Of a stretch of DNA of 64,000 nucleotides, positions 63,460-64,000 are shown in pieces. The first letter of the stretch is position 1, and each line of letters begins with the position of its first letter. Source of the DNA: Pseudomonas sp. ZH-FAD. GTDB lineage: Bacteria; Pseudomonadota; Gammaproteobacteria; Pseudomonadales; Pseudomonadaceae. Position numbers and translations under genes: made by a program. The notes below the pieces were generated by a model that saw only the letters and a program-made list of their open reading frames with translations, was not told where the DNA came from and ran no database searches. The stretch spans positions 1-64,000 of the forward strand of contig NZ_PGLR01000026.1 in assembly GCF_002803095.1 (NCBI RefSeq), read 5' to 3'.

Positions 63460-64000
63460 ATGTCTATCTCTTCCTCAGCTCCGATAAGCGTTTCCAGTCG
63501 ACTGGTCACCCTCATGGCCCTGTGCTGCGCGCTGGCCGTCTCGACCATCTACTATCACCAGCCGCTTCTGCCACAGATGGCCGCGTCGTTTGGCCTGGCG
63601 CCGACACAGGCCGGTCTGGTCGCCACGTTGACGCAGCTTGGCTATGCGGCAGGCCTGCTGTTCATCGTGCCGCTCGCCGATTGCCGACAGCCACGCCAGC
63701 TCGCGTTGCTGGCCATCGCTGCAAATGCCGTCGCCTTGATCCTCTGCGCTGTGGCACCGAACTTCACAGTGCTGTGCGTGGGCAGCGTCCTGGTCGGTGT
63801 AACGGCAATCACTGCGCAGATCATCATTCCCTCCCTGTCGGGACTGGCCACTCCGGCTGAGCGAGGTCGCATCGTCGGCAGCCTGCTCAGCGGCCTCTCG
63901 GCTGGCCTCTTGCTGGCGCGCATGGTTGGAGGGTTCGCCGGCGAAAATATGGGGTGGCGTGCCGTCTTCGTATTGGCCTCGCTCAGCGATGTGTTGCTGC
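63460..64000 (+). CDS. MFS transporter (partial, N-terminal 180 residues)
   Basis: The frame starts with ATG at 63460, 12 bases after the hydrolase stop, and runs off the right edge of the window. It shows five to six membrane helices: LVTLMALCCALAVSTIYYHQPLLPQMAASFGL, followed by AGLVATLTQLGYAAGLLFIVPLADCRQPRQLALLAIAANAVALILCAVAPNFTVLCVGSVLVGVTAITAQIIIP. YYHQPLLP and the GR-like loop belong to the drug/metabolite MFS group with SotB-like partners. Substrate unknown. Confidence 0.85.
   Translation, partial: MSISSSAPISVSSRLVTLMALCCALAVSTIYYHQPLLPQMAASFGLAPTQAGLVATLTQLGYAAGLLFIVPLADCRQPRQLALLAIAANAVALILCAVAPNFTVLCVGSVLVGVTAITAQIIIPSLSGLATPAERGRIVGSLLSGLSAGLLLARMVGGFAGENMGWRAVFVLASLSDVLL

Overview
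This is a high-GC window with the gene content, codon use and repeat families of a Pseudomonas chromosome, probably the P. mendocina/alcaliphila/oleovorans side of the genus. Supporting this are pqqABCDE next to a quinohemoprotein alcohol dehydrogenase, a liuRABCDE operon, SfnB-type sulfur-scavenging genes, a DUF2790 protein and several REP families such as GTAGGGTGCGCCGTGCGCACC. The species was assigned by reading the sequence, not by a search. I see no rRNA, tRNA, CRISPR array, prophage or intact insertion sequence.

Left part (1-28.9 kb) is a carbon-catabolism block. A partial AcoR-type sigma-54 activator faces a sigma-54 promoter with palindromic upstream sites. This promoter drives an outer-membrane channel, a PQQ/haem alcohol dehydrogenase and pqqABCDE. 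Next come a LysR regulator with a divergent DUF485-ActP carboxylate symporter, then an acyl-CoA ligase followed by a full isobutyryl-CoA/valine route (acyl-CoA dehydrogenase, hydratase, hydrolase, MmsB, MmsA). A TetR gene, LiuR with its palindromic operator, the liuABCDE leucine/isovalerate route and an acetoacetyl-CoA synthetase complete it. Read together, branched or short alcohols could be oxidised in the periplasm, the acids imported and activated, and the CoA esters taken to propionyl-CoA, acetyl-CoA and acetoacetate. That linkage is inference from gene order.

Middle part (28.9-45.5 kb) is mixed. It holds an RsbQ/KAI2-type alpha/beta hydrolase overlapping a PAS-GGDEF diguanylate cyclase, a shrunken periplasmic binding protein, a 145-bp palindromic element whose ends form the stop codons of both flanking genes, a PilT/PilU-type ATPase, PpiC, and several regulator-plus-enzyme pairs (LysR, TetR, RidA, NfsB, VOC, a homoserine-dehydrogenase-like protein, a glutamine amidotransferase). 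An iron/haem-type ABC importer and PdxY follow.

Right part (45.5-64 kb) is dominated by sulfur scavenging: two SfnB-like flavin enzymes, an LLM monooxygenase and MetQNI on the plus strand, and a TauD-like dioxygenase with a sulfonate-type ABC importer carrying two binding proteins on the minus strand. Their two promoters share a 20-nt motif, ATATTCT-N6-GTATTTA. Between them lie an ArsR/quinone-reductase/monooxygenase unit with three matching operators, a DUF2790 protein and a patatin-like phospholipase. The window ends with an HxlR regulator, a cysteine hydrolase and a truncated MFS gene, with twin operators between HxlR and the hydrolase.
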